Origin: Haoranjiania flava
GTDB taxonomy: Bacteria > Bacteroidota > Bacteroidia > Chitinophagales > Chitinophagaceae
Direction of reading: 5' to 3'
Assembly (NCBI RefSeq): GCF_025631005.1
Contig: NZ_JAOTPL010000008.1
Coordinates: 1-64,000 of the forward strand
DNA length: 64,000 nucleotides
The position numbers and the translations under genes are program-made. The notes under the pieces are model-generated. The model did no database searches. It was not told where the DNA came from and saw only the letters and a list, made by a program, of their open reading frames with translations. Below, piece by piece: positions 1-9,369 of the stretch (position 1 is the first letter of the stretch; each line of letters opens with the position of its first letter).

Positions 1-25
1 GTGTAGAATTCAAATCATTGTTGGC

Positions 26-263
26 GCGCTCCGCAGGAGCGCTATCTCAATGTATTTACAAAATCCTTTAAAGCCTTTTCAAAAATTTGTAGCTCCTACA
101 AAGGTAATGATACCGCTCCTGTGGAGCGGAACTAATTTACAACATTTTTCTACGCAGGTTATGCTCCTACAGGAGCAGAAATATAGTTCATAATTTCTTC
201 AATTTTTATATACAATAACGATTATACGATCACAACCTTTCATTTAAGATTCCGGAGGAATCT
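26..263. repeat. Four short REP-like palindromes
   Basis: Four separate palindromes with 7-bp arms lie at 26-42, 113-129, 162-177 and 247-263. Three share a CTCC/GGAG core and the fourth has TTCC/GGAA. The outer arm bases differ between copies but stay self-complementary, as expected of repeats conserved for hairpin structure. No transposase is next to them. They could be REP-type elements or a decayed mobile element; function not known. Confidence 0.6.
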
Positions 264-320
264 AATTTTAATTGTAGTTAATAGACACCCAAAAGCAAGC
301 AGGGAAAATGGCACTGTTGA

Positions 321-518
321 TCTTACATAAAAGCAGTGCTCAAAATGTTTGATGCTGGGCCAAAAGGTCTGAAGGAAGAATGACAGCTAAAAAATATGTC
401 TCTATCAAATAAAGCGTCAAGAGCTACTGCCGCCCGCGACTTGCAGCAACTGGCCGGCAAAAAAACATTCTTATACAAAGGTGCCGGCAGAAGCGTTGCT
501 TATCAACTTGATGTATAA
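321..518 (+). pseudogene. Decayed C-terminal end of a Fic-family protein (winged helix part)
   Basis: Reading 321-380 in one frame, 380-406 in a second and 405-518 back in the first gives a continuous match to the C-terminal winged-helix region typical of Fic proteins: AGPKGLKEE, then MTAKKYVSI, then KASRATAARDLQQL and GAGRSVAYQL before a TAA at 516-518. Two compensating frameshifts and the lack of any upstream Fic domain mark it as a remnant. It differs from the intact Fic gene near 15.2-16.4 kb, so it is probably a different family member rather than a recent copy. The family assignment is from memory of Fic C-termini, not from a search. Confidence 0.55.
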
Positions 519-541
519 CATACAGTTCTTTTCAACCTTTA

Positions 542-1903
542 TCACACCACCATAGAAAAGATCCTGGTAGAAGGTTTATCGCGTATCATACGCAGATCAT
601 AAGCCATGCAGATGTTGCGCAGGAATGACCGGCCGCTTTCGTTTACACTGATCTTGTCATCAGCGATATTGATGAGATCGTCGCTTTCAAGCTCCCTCAA
701 CCTTTCAATGATCTGCGGGTAGTCGTTCAGGTTATCTTTATGGATAGGCGTTTCCATCAGGCACATAATGTTGAGTATTTGCTTGCGGATAAACAGATCT
801 TCCTCTGTAAGGATATGGCCTTTGAAAACAGTAAGCTCGCCGGCGTTTATCTTTCTTACATACGCATCCACGTCTTTTTCATTCTGCGCAAATGCATACC
901 AGCTGTCCGATATGGCAGAAGCGCCCAGGCTGATCATCACCTGTGTGGATGACGAGGTGTAGCCCATGAAATTGCGGTGAATAGTTTTGCGCTCCATGGA
1001 CTGATACAGGGTATCCGATGTAAGCGAGAAATGGTCCATGCCTATCTCGTGGTAGCCAAGTTCCTCGAGCAGTTCTTTTCCTTTTTCGTACAACTCTCTT
1101 TTCTCTTCACCTGAAGGCAGGTCTTTTTCATCGAAGCCGCGCTGGCCTACGCCTTTAATCCAGGGCACATGGGCGTAAGAGTAAAAAGCGATCCTGTCGG
1201 GTTGTAATTGTTTGGTAAGTTCTATGGTACTGATCACAGAATCTAATTTCTGAAAGGGCAGCCCGAACACCAGGTCATGGCTGATGCTGTCATAGCCAAT
1301 GCTGCGCGCTGCTTCTGTAACTTTTGCTACGTTTTCAAACGGCTGCATGCGGTTGATGGCCTTCTGCACTTTCGTATCATAGTCCTGCACCCCGAAGCTC
1401 ACTCTCCTGAAGCCCAGGTCGTATAAGGTTTTCAGGTGATCGGCTGTAGTATTGTTGGGGTGTCCTTCAAAACTAAATTCCCTTTCCGGGTGAACGATTG
1501 AGGTAGATAAAATGCCTGAGAGTAGCTTATGCAAATTGTCTGTTGAAAAAAAAGTGGGCGTGCCGCCGCCAAGATGTATTTCTTTGATCACAGGTTTTTC
1601 AGGGAGCACGTCCAGGTACATTTGCCATTCTTTCAGTACTGCTGCAATGTACGGGTCTTCTACAGAATGTTGTTTGGTGATGCGTTTGTGACAGGCGCAA
1701 AATGTACAAAGGCTTTCGCAGTAGGGCAGGTGAATGTAAATACTGATGCCCTCTTTCTGGTTAGATGCTGCAAAAGAGCGCTGCAATGTTTCCAGCCATT
1801 TTCCCGGGGAAAAATTTTCCAGGTCCCAGTAAGGAACGGTGGGGTAGCTGGTGTAGCGCGGGCCGGGAACATTGTATTTCTCTATCAGTTGTGCAGGAAC
1901 CAT
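542..1903 (-). CDS. hemN: Oxygen-independent coproporphyrinogen III oxidase
   Basis: Radical SAM enzyme that decarboxylates coproporphyrinogen III to protoporphyrinogen IX in anaerobic haem synthesis, in the cytoplasm. At 453 residues it has the usual HemN length. The N-terminal PGPRYTSYPT (13-22) is typical of HemN proper. The cluster-binding cysteines follow the C-x3-C-x2-C-x-C pattern at residues 62, 66, 69 and 71, followed by HLGGGTP at 110-116 for SAM binding. The fourth Cys and the N-terminal motif favour HemN over the look-alike HemW. A -7 element TATCTTTG (minus strand, 1922-1929) lies about 20 bases before the ATG; a TTG is present but only 15 bp upstream of it. The gene stands alone. 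Confidence 0.93.
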   Translation of the reverse strand: MVPAQLIEKYNVPGPRYTSYPTVPYWDLENFSPGKWLETLQRSFAASNQKEGISIYIHLPYCESLCTFCACHKRITKQHSVEDPYIAAVLKEWQMYLDVLPEKPVIKEIHLGGGTPTFFSTDNLHKLLSGILSTSIVHPEREFSFEGHPNNTTADHLKTLYDLGFRRVSFGVQDYDTKVQKAINRMQPFENVAKVTEAARSIGYDSISHDLVFGLPFQKLDSVISTIELTKQLQPDRIAFYSYAHVPWIKGVGQRGFDEKDLPSGEEKRELYEKGKELLEELGYHEIGMDHFSLTSDTLYQSMERKTIHRNFMGYTSSSTQVMISLGASAISDSWYAFAQNEKDVDAYVRKINAGELTVFKGHILTEEDLFIRKQILNIMCLMETPIHKDNLNDYPQIIERLRELESDDLINIADDKISVNESGRSFLRNICMAYDLRMIRDKPSTRIFSMVV

Positions 1904-2050
1904 ATCACTTTTTTAAGTGCACAAAGATAGGCAATCCGCATGTGCAATAGGATGCATTATTGTAAATTGAATGACATTTAAAACATGCAATCGCGCAAAT
2001 AAAAAAATATTTATTAAATATTATTGCTAACTTACATAAAATCTATTTCT

Positions 2051-2512
2051 ATGAAGTATTACTATCCCCGGAATATACTCCTGTGTACCATGCTTGCATT
2101 ATTCCTTACAGCTATCAGCAGCTGTAGCAAAAGTGATCAGGCAAATAAACGGAATGAACTGGTGGCAACATGGGAATCTCAATCTTTAACCATCAGCGTG
2201 TATGATGCCAGGAATACGCTTTTGCAAAAGGATACAGAGACTATGGATGATGGCGCCAGCCGGATCACATTCAATGCAGACGGCACCATGAAAAGCGATG
2301 ATGACAGCGGCAACTGGAAACTGGAAGGCAACACAATTGTGGCCACGCATACTGAAGGCGGCTCTACCGTTACACAGCGGTTCAACATCGAAACGCTCAC
2401 TTCTTCAAAACTTGTTTTGTCGCAACGCATAGATGATATTGAAGAAATTAAAAGCATGCTTCACAAAGATGCAAAATACATTGTGGTGGTGATAGATTTT
2501 AAAAAGGTCTAA
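2051..2512 (+). CDS. Lipocalin-like lipoprotein
   Basis: A 153-residue exported lipoprotein. The start is placed at the ATG at 2051; an in-frame TTG at 2024 would add nine residues ahead of the signal peptide. The signal peptide ends in a lipobox (LTAISSC) about 25 residues in. The mature part has the W-x-S ... ITFNADGTM ... W-x-L-EGN pattern of the small lipocalin-like beta-barrel proteins common in Bacteroidota; ligand unknown. It converges on the DUF1287 gene, and the two reading frames overlap by four bases at their 3' ends. Confidence 0.7.
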   Translation: MKYYYPRNILLCTMLALFLTAISSCSKSDQANKRNELVATWESQSLTISVYDARNTLLQKDTETMDDGASRITFNADGTMKSDDDSGNWKLEGNTIVATHTEGGSTVTQRFNIETLTSSKLVLSQRIDDIEEIKSMLHKDAKYIVVVIDFKKV

Positions 2513-3183
2513 TCAGGCTTTTTGCTGCCATCGTAATAATAATGGCCTGTAAGTTTGTAGGCAAATAAGCAGTCAGCCAAAACCTGTCCGCCGCCAATGT
2601 TGTGCACAACCAGGAACCTTTTTTGGTCGGCTGACTTTTTATTGACCACTACCCCGATATGTGTAAGGTTGTTGCTCAATATCCAGGTAACAATATCTCC
2701 CGGCCGGTAATCCTCTGCGTTGTGGGTTGCCGCGTAGCTTTCACCGTGGCGTTCAAAGAACCTGGCCAAGTTGGGCACGCGCCTGTGATCGATATTGGTA
2801 TCCGGCGATCTGCGCCCCCACATTTGCGGGTACTTTGCAAAATTTGATTGCATGTCTTTGTGCACCAGCTCCTGCAGGTCTATGCCCAGCTTCCGGTAGC
2901 TCCTTACGATCACATCTGTACACACGCCTTTGCGGGCATCCACATCACCACCCGGGTAGCCAATGCTGTAGTAACTGCCGTCGTAGATGATGGTATTGTC
3001 TATAATGCTGATGGCTGCATCTGAAAGTTTCTTGCGGAAGCCATGGAGAGGTAATTCTTTTTCTTCCTTTGTTGCCTCCTGAATGGCAATAGCAGGCTGC
3101 TGCCACGCAGGCAACTTCCGGTAGAACACTGCTGCTGACAACAGTACTACCACGATCAGTAACAAAAGGAGAAAGCTTCTCAT
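2509..3183 (-). CDS. DUF1287 family protein
   Basis: A 224-residue protein with an N-terminal hydrophobic segment (about residues 3-20) that serves as signal anchor or signal peptide. The body matches the DUF1287 family: YYSIGYPGGDV followed by KGVCTDVIVR, then PGDIVTW and HIGVVV further on. The family resembles NlpC/P60-type cysteine peptidase folds (conserved Cys in GVCTD, His in the HIGVV segment), but I know of no established substrate. It is convergent with the lipoprotein gene and divergent from the rpoC leader. Confidence 0.75.
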   Translation of the reverse strand: MRSFLLLLLIVVVLLSAAVFYRKLPAWQQPAIAIQEATKEEKELPLHGFRKKLSDAAISIIDNTIIYDGSYYSIGYPGGDVDARKGVCTDVIVRSYRKLGIDLQELVHKDMQSNFAKYPQMWGRRSPDTNIDHRRVPNLARFFERHGESYAATHNAEDYRPGDIVTWILSNNLTHIGVVVNKKSADQKRFLVVHNIGGGQVLADCLFAYKLTGHYYYDGSKKPD

Positions 3184-3323
3184 TTTTTGAAGATAAATTA
3201 CAGATTAAAAAATATAAATTATAAATTACAAAAAGCCTTACCTCTTACATTTTACATTTCACCTTCATACAACCCCGTTCCCAGACCCGGACCAAAATCG
3301 CCCAAAATTATAAATTTCTCTCT

Positions 3324-3353
3324 TTGCAATATCGCATAAAAATCTTACCTTTG
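3324..3353 (+). promoter_or_regulatory. Bacteroidota-type promoter of rpoC
   Basis: TTG at 3324-3326, exactly 19 bp, then TACCTTTG at 3346-3353: a perfect fit to the primary sigma consensus of Bacteroidota (TTG-N19 to 21-TAnnTTTG). The predicted start near 3360 gives a leader of about 180 nt before the rpoC ATG. This supports rpoC being transcribed on its own. Confidence 0.8.
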
Positions 3354-3428
3354 CACACTTATGTACATAATTTTGAGGGGTTTTTATCAAATTTCAGAAA
3401 GGAATTTTATTAAAACAAAAGCGAAAGC

Positions 3429-3471
3429 TCTGCTGTAACGTATTGTTATACATTATGTTGCAGATTTTTTT
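3429..3471 (+). other. Possible hairpin plus T-tract in the rpoC leader
   Basis: A TCTGC/GCAGA stem (3429-3433 with 3460-3464) encloses a weaker internal pairing and is followed directly by seven T (3465-3471). The shape is that of a weak intrinsic terminator or attenuator between promoter and start codon. The perfect stem is only five base pairs, so this may be chance. Confidence 0.25.
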
Positions 3472-3541
3472 GTTTTAGGAGTTTCTCGTAATCCTGGTAG
3501 GGCCTTTCAGCAGTTTTTATATTCAAATTTGAAATACACAT

Positions 3542-6500
3542 ATGGCAATTAAAAAAGACAATCGTCCAAAATCTAATTTCTCTAAGATTACCATTGGACT
3601 TGCTTCTCCCGACACCATCCTGGAACGCAGTTATGGCGAAGTGTTAAAGCCTGAGACAATCAACTACCGTACTTACAAGCCGGAAAGGGACGGTTTGTTT
3701 TGCGAACGGATTTTCGGACCTGTAAAAGATTATGAGTGTGCTTGTGGTAAATATAAAAGAATTAGATATAAGGGTATTGTCTGCGACCGTTGCGGCGTAG
3801 AAGTTACCGAAAAGAAGGTACGCCGTGAGCGCATGGGCCACATCAAGCTGGTGGTGCCTATCGTACACATCTGGTACTTTAAAAGCCTTCCCAATAAGAT
3901 CGGCTATCTGCTGGGCATGAGTTCCAAGAAACTCGAAACCATCATTTATTACGAAAGATATGCGATCATCCAGCCTGGTGTGCTGGAAGATAAATTCCAG
4001 ACAGGCGACCTGCTTTCAGAAGAAGAATACCTCGATGTAATTGATACCCTTCCGAAAGACAACCAGTACCTGCCTGACGATGACCCGCAGAAATTCATTG
4101 CCAAAATGGGCGCAGAAGCGGTTTCTGACCTGCTGGCCAAATCAGACCTGGATGCATTGAGCTATACTTTGAGGAATGCAGCCGCCAACGAAACTTCACA
4201 ACAACGCCGTGCAGATGCCCTGAAGAGACTGAGCGTGGTGGAATCTTTCCGTGATGCACAAACAAGAATTACCAACCGCCCCGAGTGGATGGTGATGCAA
4301 TATATTCCCGTAATACCACCTGAACTGCGACCGCTCGTGCCGTTGGATGGCGGCCGCTTCGCATCTTCTGACCTGAACGACCTGTACCGCCGTGTGATCA
4401 TCCGCAACAACCGTTTGAAGCGTTTGATGGAGATCAAGGCGCCGGAAGTGATCCTGCGCAACGAAAAACGTATGTTGCAGGAATCTGTAGACAGCCTGTT
4501 TGACAACTCAAGAAAATCAAATGCCGTGAAAGCCGAAGGCGGCCGCGCATTGAAATCACTGAGCGATGTACTAAAAGGCAAGCAAGGACGTTTCCGCCAG
4601 AACCTGTTGGGTAAACGTGTGGACTACTCCGGCCGTTCTGTAATCGTGGTAGGGCCTGAGCTGAAAATGCATGAATGCGGCCTTCCGAAAGATATGGCTG
4701 CAGAACTGTTCAAGCCGTTCATCATCAGGAAGCTGATCGAAAGAGGTATTGTAAAAACGGTAAAATCTGCCAAGAAGCTGGTTGATAAAAAAGAAGCCAT
4801 TGTTTGGGATATTCTTGAAAATACTTTGAAAGGCCACCCGATCCTCCTAAACCGTGCCCCAACGCTTCACCGTTTGTCTATCCAGGCATTTCAGCCTAAA
4901 ATGATCGAAGGTAAAGCCATTCAGCTGCACCCATTGGTAACAGCAGGCTTCAACGCCGACTTTGACGGTGACCAGATGGCCGTACACGTGCCGCTGAGCA
5001 ATGCTGCCATTTTGGAAGCGCAATTGTTATTGCTGGCATCACACAACATATTAAACCCGCAAAACGGTACACCGGTTACCCTGCCGTCACAGGACATGGT
5101 ACTGGGGCTTTATTATATTACAAAAGGTAAAAAATCCACTGAAACTGAAATTGTAAGAGGCGAGGGGAAAGTATTCTACAATCAGCAGGAAGTTACCATC
5201 GCCTACAATGAAGGCAAGATAGACCTTCATGCCAATATCAAGGTGAAAACCAATGTGCGTGAAAAGAATGGCACACTGGTAAACAAACTGGTGGAAACTA
5301 CCGTAGGCCGCGTGCTTTTCAACGAGTTCGTGCCTGAAGAAGTTGGCTTTATCAACGCATTGCTTACCAAGAAGAGCCTCAGGGACATTATTGGCGAGAT
5401 CATCAATATCACCAATGTGGCTACAGCTGCCAAGTTCCTGGACGACATTAAACAACTGGGTTTCCGTATGGCATTCCGCGGCGGCCTGTCCTTCTCCATC
5501 AATGACCTCATTATTCCCGATACGAGAAATGAACTGCTTGAAAGAGCCAAAGAAGAAGTAGAAGAAGTCTGGGAAAACTACAACATGGGCCTTATCACCA
5601 ACAACGAACGCTACAACCAGGTAGTAGATATCTGGTCGCGCGTGGATACCAGGCTTACAGAAACGCTTATCCGCGAAATGCAGACAGACAAGCAGGGCTT
5701 CAACGCGGTGTACATGATGCTGGATTCAGGAGCGCGTGGTAGCAAGCAACAGGTAAAACAGCTTGCCGGTATCAGGGGATTGATGGCTAAGCCAAGAAAA
5801 TCCGGAAGCACTGGCTCTGAAATCGTTGAAAACCCGATCCTTTCCAACTTCAAAGGCGGCCTGAACGTATTGGACTACTTCATTTCTACACACGGTGCGC
5901 GTAAAGGTCTGGCAGATACCGCCCTGAAGACAGCGGATGCGGGTTACCTGACCCGTCGTCTGGTAGACGTGGCACAGGATGTGGTGATCTCAGAAGAAGA
6001 TTGCGGTACGCTGAGAGGTATTACCACAACTGCGCTGAAAGACAACGAAGATATTATTGCGCCGCTTTCTGAAAGAATTGAAGGCAGAACATCGCTGCAC
6101 GATGTGCTCAACCCGATCAGCGGAGACTTGATCATTGAAGCAGGACAGGAAATTACACACGACAAAGCAATAGAAATAGATGAAGCAGGGGTAGACTCTA
6201 TCGAGATCCGCTCTGTGCTTACCTGCGAGGCTAAGCGTGGTGTGTGCGTAAAATGTTATGGTAAAAACCTGGCAACAGGCTACCTGGCACAACGCGGCGA
6301 TTCTGTGGGCATCATTGCTGCACAGTCTATCGGTGAGCCGGGTACACAGCTTACATTGCGTACCTTCCACGTGGGTGGTATCGCCGGCTCATCTTCCATC
6401 GAATCCAGCATGATCGCCAAGTTTGACGGTACCGTGCAGTTCGACGGATTGCGTACGGTAAAAACAGAAAATGCAGAAGGGGAAACAGTGGAAATTGTTA

Positions 6501-7831
6501 TCGGCCGTACCGGTGAGATTAGAATTGCAGACCTGGAAAACGACAGGCTTTTAAATACCAGCAACATTCCTTACGGCGCTACCCTGAATGTAAAGAACGG
6601 GCAGAAAATCAGGAAAGGCGATGTGGTGTGCACATGGGATCCGTTTAACAACGTAGTGATCTCAGAGATTGCCGGTGAAGTGAAATTCGACAACATCATA
6701 GAGGGCATTACCTTCCGTGAAGAGTCAGATGAGCAGACCGGCCACAGGGATAAAGTGATTGTTGAGTCTAAAGATAAAACAAAAATACCTTCACTGATTG
6801 TAGATGGTAAAGAAGAGAAGAGCTACAACCTTCCGGTGGGCAGCCGCCTGGTGGTAGGCGAAGGAGACCATGTAAAAGCCGGACAGGTGATTGTGAAAAT
6901 ACCGCGTACCATGCGTAAGAGCGGGGACATCACAGGGGGTCTTCCTCGTGTAACAGAATTGTTTGAAGCACGTAACCCAAGCAATCCTGCAGTAGTAGCA
7001 GAGATTGATGGTGTGGTTACTTTCGGAAATATCAAGCGTGGTAACAGGGAAATTGTAGTGGAAGCTAAAGACGGTATTGTGAAAAAATACCTGGTACCGC
7101 TGACCAGGCAGATCCTGGTACAGGATGGCGACTTTGTAAAAGCCGGAACGCCTTTATCAGACGGACAGACAGCACCGCTGGATATATTGGCTATCAAAGG
7201 GCCGTTTGCAGTACAGGAATACGTGGTAAATGAGATCCAGGAAGTATACCGTTTACAGGGTGTAAAGATCAACGATAAGCATATTGAAGTGATCGTACGC
7301 CAGATGATGAAGAAAGTGGTGATCATTGATGCCGGGGATACCAAATTCCTGGAAGAAGACCTGGAAGACCGCAACGACTTCAACGAAGAGAACGACAGGA
7401 TATTTGATAAGAAAGTAGTGGAAGAAGCCGGTGACAGCACCAGGCTGAAACCCGGGCAGATCGTGTCTGTGAGAGAATTGAGAGAAGAAAACTCACTGTT
7501 GCGCCGTGAAGATAAAAACCTGGTTACCGTTAGAGATGCAAGGCCTGCCACTGCACAACCGGTGCTGCTGGGTATTACTAAAGCATCATTGGGCGTGCCG
7601 AGCTGGATATCAGCTGCATCGTTCCAGGAAACAACGAAAGTGTTGAGTTCTGCAGCTATTCAGGGTAAAACCGATCTGATGTCAGGACTGAAAGAAAACG
7701 TGATAACCGGCCACCAGATACCTGCTGGTACAGGCCTGCGCGAATTCGATAAATTGATCGTTGGCAACAAGGAAGAGTATGAGCTACTGACTACTACCCG
7801 CGAAGCAATGAGTTTTGATGAAGAAGAGTAA
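3542..7831 (+). CDS. rpoC: DNA-directed RNA polymerase subunit beta'
   Basis: Largest catalytic subunit of RNA polymerase, 1429 residues, the normal length for Bacteroidota. Visible landmarks are the N-terminal zinc-binding CxCG...CDRCG segment (around residues 66-85), the active-site NADFDGDQ motif with three Mg-binding Asp (around 470), and the second zinc site in CEAKRGVCVKC (around 895). The start context has no Shine-Dalgarno sequence. Unusually, rpoB and the L10/L7-L12 genes are not upstream. The gene has its own promoter at 3324-3353 and its own terminator at 7855-7888, so it is a single-gene unit here. Confidence 0.99.
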   Translation: MAIKKDNRPKSNFSKITIGLASPDTILERSYGEVLKPETINYRTYKPERDGLFCERIFGPVKDYECACGKYKRIRYKGIVCDRCGVEVTEKKVRRERMGHIKLVVPIVHIWYFKSLPNKIGYLLGMSSKKLETIIYYERYAIIQPGVLEDKFQTGDLLSEEEYLDVIDTLPKDNQYLPDDDPQKFIAKMGAEAVSDLLAKSDLDALSYTLRNAAANETSQQRRADALKRLSVVESFRDAQTRITNRPEWMVMQYIPVIPPELRPLVPLDGGRFASSDLNDLYRRVIIRNNRLKRLMEIKAPEVILRNEKRMLQESVDSLFDNSRKSNAVKAEGGRALKSLSDVLKGKQGRFRQNLLGKRVDYSGRSVIVVGPELKMHECGLPKDMAAELFKPFIIRKLIERGIVKTVKSAKKLVDKKEAIVWDILENTLKGHPILLNRAPTLHRLSIQAFQPKMIEGKAIQLHPLVTAGFNADFDGDQMAVHVPLSNAAILEAQLLLLASHNILNPQNGTPVTLPSQDMVLGLYYITKGKKSTETEIVRGEGKVFYNQQEVTIAYNEGKIDLHANIKVKTNVREKNGTLVNKLVETTVGRVLFNEFVPEEVGFINALLTKKSLRDIIGEIINITNVATAAKFLDDIKQLGFRMAFRGGLSFSINDLIIPDTRNELLERAKEEVEEVWENYNMGLITNNERYNQVVDIWSRVDTRLTETLIREMQTDKQGFNAVYMMLDSGARGSKQQVKQLAGIRGLMAKPRKSGSTGSEIVENPILSNFKGGLNVLDYFISTHGARKGLADTALKTADAGYLTRRLVDVAQDVVISEEDCGTLRGITTTALKDNEDIIAPLSERIEGRTSLHDVLNPISGDLIIEAGQEITHDKAIEIDEAGVDSIEIRSVLTCEAKRGVCVKCYGKNLATGYLAQRGDSVGIIAAQSIGEPGTQLTLRTFHVGGIAGSSSIESSMIAKFDGTVQFDGLRTVKTENAEGETVEIVIGRTGEIRIADLENDRLLNTSNIPYGATLNVKNGQKIRKGDVVCTWDPFNNVVISEIAGEVKFDNIIEGITFREESDEQTGHRDKVIVESKDKTKIPSLIVDGKEEKSYNLPVGSRLVVGEGDHVKAGQVIVKIPRTMRKSGDITGGLPRVTELFEARNPSNPAVVAEIDGVVTFGNIKRGNREIVVEAKDGIVKKYLVPLTRQILVQDGDFVKAGTPLSDGQTAPLDILAIKGPFAVQEYVVNEIQEVYRLQGVKINDKHIEVIVRQMMKKVVIIDAGDTKFLEEDLEDRNDFNEENDRIFDKKVVEEAGDSTRLKPGQIVSVRELREENSLLRREDKNLVTVRDARPATAQPVLLGITKASLGVPSWISAASFQETTKVLSSAAIQGKTDLMSGLKENVITGHQIPAGTGLREFDKLIVGNKEEYELLTTTREAMSFDEEE

Positions 7832-7854
7832 GGATCTGTAGTTTCTATAAATTT

Positions 7855-7888
7855 TAAAAATCCGTTCTGCAAAGAGCGGATTTTTTTT
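7855..7888 (+). terminator. rpoC intrinsic terminator
   Basis: Ten-base-pair stem AATCCGTTCT / AGAGCGGATT (one G-U pair) with loop GCAA, followed by a run of T to 7888. It begins about 25 bases after the rpoC stop. Confidence 0.9.
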
Positions 7889-8050
7889 ACTATCTCCTTA
7901 TGGTCTTTTCAACAGTGATTTTTTACTATGAATCGGTAAATTAAAATCCGGTATAGATTTTTTATTTTTCTAATTTTACATATCCATGTAGAATAGTAAT
8001 TAAAATTATCAACAACAGAAGCAAGCAAATTAATTTAAAATAATGCTACC

Positions 8051-8914
8051 ATGCAAAGATTATTATCTATTTTATTATCCTTATTATCTATTACAGTAAC
8101 GGCTCAAGACAAACCGCTTGACCATTCACTTCTGTGGAAGATAAGCAACAACGGCATATCAGCGCCTTCTTACCTGTTCGGCACTATTCATGCTATTTGT
8201 GCCGCAGATTATTTCTGGACAGATAAAATGGAAGCATCTTTCCGTGCCACACAGCAATTGTACCTGGAACTTCCCATGGCCGATTCGGGCTTCCAGTCTG
8301 AGATGATGCAGGCGGTAATGCTGAAAGATTCAGCTACTTTACGCGAATATTTTTCCGAACGTGAATACGAAATTCTTTCAACATATGTATCTGATTCGCT
8401 TCATATGCCTGTTGCTGCTTTCGCTAAAATGAAACCGCTTGCGTTATTGTCTCTTTTTGTAACAGCATCTACAAACTGCGGCAGCATACCTGCAAGTTAT
8501 GAGGCTGAAATATTAAAAAAGGCAAAGGCAAGATCGCTGGAAATAAAAGGCCTGGAAACGGTTGCAGATCAGGTAAAGATTTTTGATGATATGCCTAAAG
8601 ACTCATTGGCTGCTATGATTATGAGCTATATAAATACTTCTGTAGAAAGGAAAAAAGATTTCAGCAACATGGTAGAAATTTATAAATCTCAAAACATAGA
8701 TGGCCTGTACAAGGAAATAATTAGTCAGCCCGATATGCAGGCATTTAAAGACGTAATACTTACGCAAAGAAACAAACGCTGGTCAGAAAAGATATACGTT
8801 ATTGCCAAACAAAAGCCAACTTTCTTCGCAATTGGCGCCGCGCATTTATCCGGTGACGATGGGTTAATAAATCTTTTGCGCAGGATGGGATATACAGTAG
8901 AAGCTGTACGTTAG
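8051..8914 (+). CDS. TraB/GumN family protein, exported
   Basis: A 287-residue protein with a 19-residue signal peptide (ends VTAQ). It carries the GTIH motif of the TraB/GumN family near residue 43 and the closing AIGAAHLSGDDG near residues 257-268. Some members are proposed metal-dependent peptidases in the Tiki/TraB superfamily, but no substrate is known for the Bacteroidota forms. It is convergent with the haemoglobin gene, with 13 bases between stops. Confidence 0.85.
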   Translation: MQRLLSILLSLLSITVTAQDKPLDHSLLWKISNNGISAPSYLFGTIHAICAADYFWTDKMEASFRATQQLYLELPMADSGFQSEMMQAVMLKDSATLREYFSEREYEILSTYVSDSLHMPVAAFAKMKPLALLSLFVTASTNCGSIPASYEAEILKKAKARSLEIKGLETVADQVKIFDDMPKDSLAAMIMSYINTSVERKKDFSNMVEIYKSQNIDGLYKEIISQPDMQAFKDVILTQRNKRWSEKIYVIAKQKPTFFAIGAAHLSGDDGLINLLRRMGYTVEAVR

Positions 8915-8927
8915 CTATGTTGTATTT

Positions 8928-9302
8928 TCACGGGTTCATTTTAAACTCCATGATCCTGGCAATAGAAGTTGCCCTGTTTATTACTTCGCGTGCCGTATCT
9001 CCTTCAAAGTGCTCATGAATTGTTGCAGTCCACAATGCAAGCCATTTCTCAAAATGATGTTTTTGCATTTTTGACAGGCTGTTGAGGTGTATATGCGGAG
9101 ACATGGGATTGTTCTTATACTCGCTGGTGCCAAAGATCATACTGTCCCAAAAGTTGGTTACCACCTGTATATGTTCGTCCCAGTCAATGGGGATCACTTC
9201 CGTAAAGAAATGTCCGATCACCGGGTCGGGTATAGCTTTTTCGTAAAATTTCTTCACGATCAGTTCCAGGTCATTCCTGTTTTGCACATCATTCATACAC
9301 AC
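8928..9302 (-). CDS. Group III truncated haemoglobin
   Basis: A 124-residue 2-on-2 globin. The HHFEKWLALW segment (about residues 82-91) carries the proximal His (His83) in the form seen in group III truncated globins, and the early VKKFYEKAIPDPVIGHFF stretch is also typical. Such proteins bind O2 or NO with haem and are usually linked to NO or oxygen chemistry. A -7 element TACTTTTG ends close to the start codon, so the mRNA may have almost no leader; no -33 TTG is visible. Confidence 0.85.
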   Translation of the reverse strand: MCMNDVQNRNDLELIVKKFYEKAIPDPVIGHFFTEVIPIDWDEHIQVVTNFWDSMIFGTSEYKNNPMSPHIHLNSLSKMQKHHFEKWLALWTATIHEHFEGDTAREVINRATSIARIMEFKMNP

Positions 9303-9369
9303 AAAAGTAAGCTCTTGTTTTATTGCTGAAGATAAAAAGCAGGGTAAAGTTTGTTAATCTTTGAATAGA

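Noticed and set aside
6823..7551. Long antisense frame of 242 codons inside rpoC
   Set aside because: Codon-bias shadow of a strongly coding gene on the other strand; no family features.
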